Shown here piece after piece: positions 60,295 through 64,000 of a stretch of 64,000 nucleotides of DNA. How positions within the stretch are numbered: position 1 is the first letter of the stretch; every line of letters begins with the position of its first letter. The DNA is from Vitis vinifera. Taxonomy: Eukaryota; Streptophyta; Magnoliopsida; Vitales; Vitaceae. Under the pieces are notes generated by a model. That model made no database searches, was not told the origin of the DNA, and was given only the letters and a program-made list of their open reading frames with translations. The DNA is taken from assembly GCF_030704535.1 (NCBI RefSeq), contig NC_081818.1, positions 3,051,001 through 3,115,000 of the forward strand. The letters run 5' to 3'. The translations under genes and the position numbers were made by a program.

Positions 60295-61559
60295 TCTCTC
60301 TCTCATTGTTGTGTGAATTTATTCTTCTTTTATTTTACTAAATATGTTTTATTTCATCTCTCCAAATCCAGGAACTCCAAGCTCACTCATATTCTACAAA
60401 GCTCTCTAGGTGAGTCTCCTGTCTTTGTATTTTAACATTTTATTTCATTTGGAAACAATCCTATATAGCTGGATTTCCTGTCCTGCAAATTCTCTAGCTC
60501 CTGATTACAATGTGCCACTCCACTGCACTTACTTGAAGTGCAGTGGTGGTCATTATGAACTACATGGGTGATTTGTTAATTGCCTTGAGCCATATTTTAC
60601 TTTATGCATCTTGGTATGCTGGGATTTGTAACTGCAGCAAATTCCAAGGTTTAGCTGCAGGCAACCCAAGTCCAAATTTTTTGTAGCCATAAAGCATAAG
60701 TTAAATGGTATATTCCTTTTTCTCAAATAAAGAAAAACACTAACCAAAACTTCAAAAACAGGAGGGGATTGCAAAACCCTAATGTTTGTCCAGATCAGCC
60801 CAAGTGCTGCAGACTTAGGAGAGACCCTTTGCTCACTCAACTTTGCCAGCAGAGTCCGGGGAATTGGGTGTGGTCCTGTTCGTAAACAGGCTGATCTCAC
60901 CGAGCTTTTCAAGTATAAGCAACTGGTATGTGAACGTTAAGAATAAAGCTTTTCCAAAACAATTCTTTCAGTTTCTGGTTGGCTGAACTTAGGTTTGATT
61001 TATAAACAGGCAGAAAAGCTAAAGCATGAAGAAAAGGAAACCAAAAAATTACAGGATGTCTGCAGAAGTCTTCAAGAGAAGGTAATTATCATCACTTAGT
61101 GTGTGCTTTTTGACATAGATCAAATAATTAAATAATATTAGACTGATTCTTTGACCTTTGGAGGAGGTTGATATTCTATCCAAATCACCTGAAGTGGCAT
61201 CTGATTAGTTTTTGTCAGCTTTTGATTAGTCTTCATGCCAATGAAACAGATAGTTGATAGCAAATTTTTCTCAACAGGTTCGGGACCTTGAAAATCAATT
61301 AGCAGTGGAAAGGAAAACCAGATTAAAACAACCCCTGAAGACCATTGCAGAGAAGAAGCCGCCTTTGGGTCCTTCAAAGCTGAAGATGCCTCTGAAAGAA
61401 ATCTCTAATTTCTTGCCCCCACCATCTCCAATCCCACCCCACAAAACCATGAGTTACTCTTCATCCTTCCTGCTTCAACAGATAACAAAGAAAACATGCT
61501 CAGACCATCAGCTGCAGCAACCAAAACAAAATCCCTTTTGCAACCAAGACGGACCATAG
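57685..61559 (+). CDS. Kinesin-14 (KIN14S type), copy 2, tail truncated by frameshift
   Basis: Ten exons: 57685-57789, 58082-58178, 58268-58564, 58669-58948, 59686-59847, 60040-60255, 60372-60409, 60762-60925, 61010-61081 and 61278-61559. They give 570 residues against 761 in copy 1. The motor is complete ([22 protein letters not shown]) and very similar to copy 1. Exon 2 is one codon shorter. Exon 9 lacks 14 codons of the coiled coil found in copy 1. In exon 10, shortly after KTMSYSSS, one base is missing relative to copy 1. The frame then runs to a TAG at 61557. The old tail frame stays readable to 62098. The same GC-AG intron follows exon 6. The product, if made, would be a motor without its basic tail. 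Confidence 0.82.
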
Positions 61560-62098
61560 CGAAGAACAAGCCATCTTTGGGTCCTTCAAAACTGAGGATG
61601 ATGCCTGTCAGAAGAATTTCCTATCTCTTGCCCCCACCATCTCCAATCCTTCCAGCTTCAACAGATGACAGAGTAAACATGCCCAGACCAACAGCTGCAG
61701 CAACCAACACAAAATCCTTTTTGCAACCAAGACGGACCTCCATTTCTCTCAGACTTCCTCAAACATCAACAGCACAGGTTCTTCAGCCCAAGAGACGGGT
61801 CTCAATTGAAACCCTTCTCCCTGAATTTAACTCACACATGATCACACCCCTTACCGCTGAACTAAAGAGTAGAGGTGCAATGGGCAGTCAGTCCTTCGTG
61901 AGGAACCCATATAGGATACAGCGTATATCAAGGATTTTCTCTCCACTGCCAGGGTCGAGGACAGCATCAGGTGCAACAGTGCAGGCAACACCAACTGCCA
62001 TGAGGAGCTGTAGTAAATTCATGGAAGCAGGTTCATTGAGGCCAAAGCTTTCCTTCGTGAGGGACCCAAAAAAAATTCTGTACTATACCCCCTATTAA
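61496..62098 (+). pseudogene. Detached C-terminal tail frame of kinesin copy 2
   Basis: An open frame of 200 codons continues the tail of copy 1 ([30 protein letters not shown]). It contains an internal direct duplication: the block [17 protein letters not shown]...[15 protein letters not shown] at about 61365-61550 is repeated as LGPSKLRMMPVRRISYLLPPPSP...[15 protein letters not shown] at about 61575-61738. Copy 1 has it once. The final residues (DPKKILYYTPY) come from flanking DNA, so the original end and 3' UTR were lost by a deletion. Confidence 0.8.
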
Positions 62099-63700
62099 AG
62101 AACTTAAACAACATCAAAATTCTGTAATATCAATATAGAACATAAGTGTATATCAAATGTTGTAGGGTCATGATGATTTTGGTTTCATTAGCTTCATGAG
62201 ATTGTGGATTTTCTCTCTTGTTACAGTTCATTAAATTCTTACTTACATTCCAACAAGAATAGCTATCTGACTACCTCAATCCACAGATATACCCAACTGA
62301 TCCCTGTAGAAAAGCTACTGTAAAGTGAGAATTCCACTATCACCAAGACTTCAAAATCAAAGTCTTCAACATCTTATACTTCGATTGTAAAGTTCTAATG
62401 GACTTTCTCAACCTCTTCAGGTAATAATACACACAACTTGAAGACTTTTTTCTAAAAATGAGTAGATAAAAAATGAATTTAATATTTTCAACCCTAAAAA
62501 GAACTTGACTCACGATAGAAATAAAGTTATGATAGATTTTGTGGTGCATGTTTATAGAAAATAACTTTAAACACCTAAAAACACAAAAAGTACCATGAAC
62601 GAGTTTTGAAGCATTTAATGCTCTATAAGTGACTACTGGAACCTTATACTTGAAGAGATTGAGAAAGCCCATTGGAATCGACAACCAAAACCTCGGTTGA
62701 TAGCACACTTAATCAGTCCTTGATCGATCGAGTCAAATCAATCAAGTCAATTTTCAACTAATTCAACTGCTCAAGTTAACATCAACTAGTTGCACCCAAA
62801 AGTACATAAAAACTACTTTGAAGTTTCAACTTTCCAACAACTTTTGTAACCCTTTTAAAACCATTTTGGGTCAATTTAAAAAGAATTTGGCACAATGTTT
62901 TGAATTAAACAATGGATTCATCCATTTTCATGATAAAACATCGTTTTTAAACTCAAGTATAGATGAAGAAATTAGTTTTGAAGTACGTGAAAAAGGTTTT
63001 AAATCGAAGTGCACCGTAGAATACCATCTTATAAATTTTTTAAGTCTTCAAAAGACCCAAATCTTCATGCCGTTAATTTTCTTTTAATGTTATTTGAGAT
63101 TTCTTTAGAATTTTTCATTCAAACTTTAACTCTTAACTTAATTTAAAATGTTGATAAACTTAATTTTATTTTAAAATCATCAAAACTTAATTAAGAAAAC
63201 TCTGAAACTAACATATACTAAGACTATTATGTTTAATTATAATCATTGTTATTATTTTGAATTTTTTAGTATTTTATTAACACAATAAAAGATATATCAA
63301 TATTTTTAATCTATATCATCATCATCATCATTATTATTATTAATAAAATATTATGAATAATGGTATTAATATTACCATATTTAATATTATTATTATCATA
63401 TAAATATTATCATTCTTATTATTATAAATAATTATTTATTATTAAAAATAATATAAATAATATTTGTATTAATATTATAAATAATAAAGTGAATAACAAA
63501 AGAAAAGAAAAAAAATCTTAGGGTCTTTTCGGTAACTATTTGATAATATTAATATTGTTAAATTTTTTTTTATATTTTTTGTTTTAGAGAATAAAAAAAT
63601 GTTATTAAAAACAGTTCAAATAAAAGAAATTACAAAATCAATCAATATTTCACAATTCTTAATTAACGTTGACGTTAACAATATTTTATGAATTTGCTCA
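62099..63700. other. Flank of unit 2: shared remnant, then AT-rich DNA
   Basis: 62085-62340 matches 54110-54400 of unit 1. The receptor-kinase pseudogene body is missing here. 62340-63060 is unclassified, with no domain in its open frames. 63220-63520 is AT-rich with (ATC)n and (ATT)n runs. No gene is seen. Confidence 0.45.
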
Positions 63701-63707
63701 AGCACAA

Positions 63708-64000
63708 GATTTTCAAATTACCTAAATCTCGACCACACAATACAAGCCACGTGTAAACCCCATATTCTTCATGCTCTTCACGAGGTCCCTATTAGCCACA
63801 CGCCGTCGATGCAATATCCCTAGAGGATCGCACGGTGGTGAATCAACGGCCTTCCATCACTGGGGTGGGTCTCACTTTTTCCTTGAAAACATGAGAACTA
63901 GCCGTTTGGATGACGTGTACAGTGAGATAGAATCGACCGTTGAAACCAGAGATCCGTTAGCACTTAAGTCTGTCTTTTTGACTTTCAGATTCGCCTCCAA
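63708..64000 (+). promoter_or_regulatory. Second copy of the 55.4-kb promoter, running off the window
   Basis: CTCGACCACAC, GCCACGTGT, GAGGATCGCACGGTGGTGAATCAA and ACTAGCCGTTTGGATGACG match 55440-55640, with an extra ~50 bp after GCCACGTGT. The start codon of the associated gene is expected about 60 bases beyond the window end. Confidence 0.6.

Noticed and set aside
1-64000. tRNA, rRNA or known snRNA genes
   Set aside because: No cloverleaf with A and B boxes or rRNA-like sequence was noticed by eye. TGGTATCAGA motifs are retroelement primer sites. A tRNA scan was not possible here.

Overview
This is nuclear DNA of a eudicot, most probably grapevine (Vitis) or a close relative. The basis is spliced genes of dicot type, AT-rich intergenic DNA full of MITEs, TRIMs, a CACTA element and a LINE, and protein families typical of woody eudicots. 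The species call is an inference from family resemblance, not a database match. Exon joins below were placed by hand from GT/AG sites, reading-frame continuity and family sequence.

Layout. 0.06-1.2 kb: promoter and two-exon gene of a germin-like protein. 2.0-9.6 kb: a tandem array of about 11 units of roughly 350-420 bp, invaded by a 354-bp TRIM (4791-5144) and a 3.2-kb CACTA DNA transposon (6181-9392) carrying an Ulp1-protease relic. 11.2-13.0 kb: five-exon GDSL esterase/lipase, minus strand. 13.6 kb: a promoter-only copy of the germin-like gene. 14.6-15.8 kb: a hAT-like element and a foldback MITE. 17.6-21.3 kb: two-exon LRR receptor kinase of non-RD type. 23.4-24.6 kb: a cluster of three TRIM copies in head-to-head orientation. 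24.9-27.8 kb: seven-exon chloroplast-type J-domain/ferredoxin-like protein. 28.9-40.5 kb: translation factor eIF3j, whose third coding intron holds a nearly 5-kb antisense LINE. 41.7-46.7 kb: nine-exon LPA3 (DUF1995) photosystem II assembly factor, minus strand.

46.7-64 kb is a tandem segmental duplication. Each unit holds a kinesin-14 gene (KIN14S type), a stretch of degenerate receptor-kinase flank, and the 5' end of another gene. Kinesin copy 1 is intact (761 codons). Copy 2 keeps the whole motor but a frameshift cuts its C-terminal tail. Copy 2 also carries, just upstream, ten tandem ~21-bp repeats each built on a TGACGTGGC-type bZIP/ABRE site. Copy 1 has exactly one such site at the matching place. 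Mitosis-type MSA elements present at copy 1 are partly decayed at copy 2. This looks like promoter divergence between young tandem paralogs and is the most interesting thing in the window.

The genes do not form a pathway. Two products are predicted for the chloroplast (LPA3, the J-domain protein), two for the secretory route or wall (germin-like, GDSL), one for the plasma membrane (receptor kinase), and the rest for translation and microtubules.
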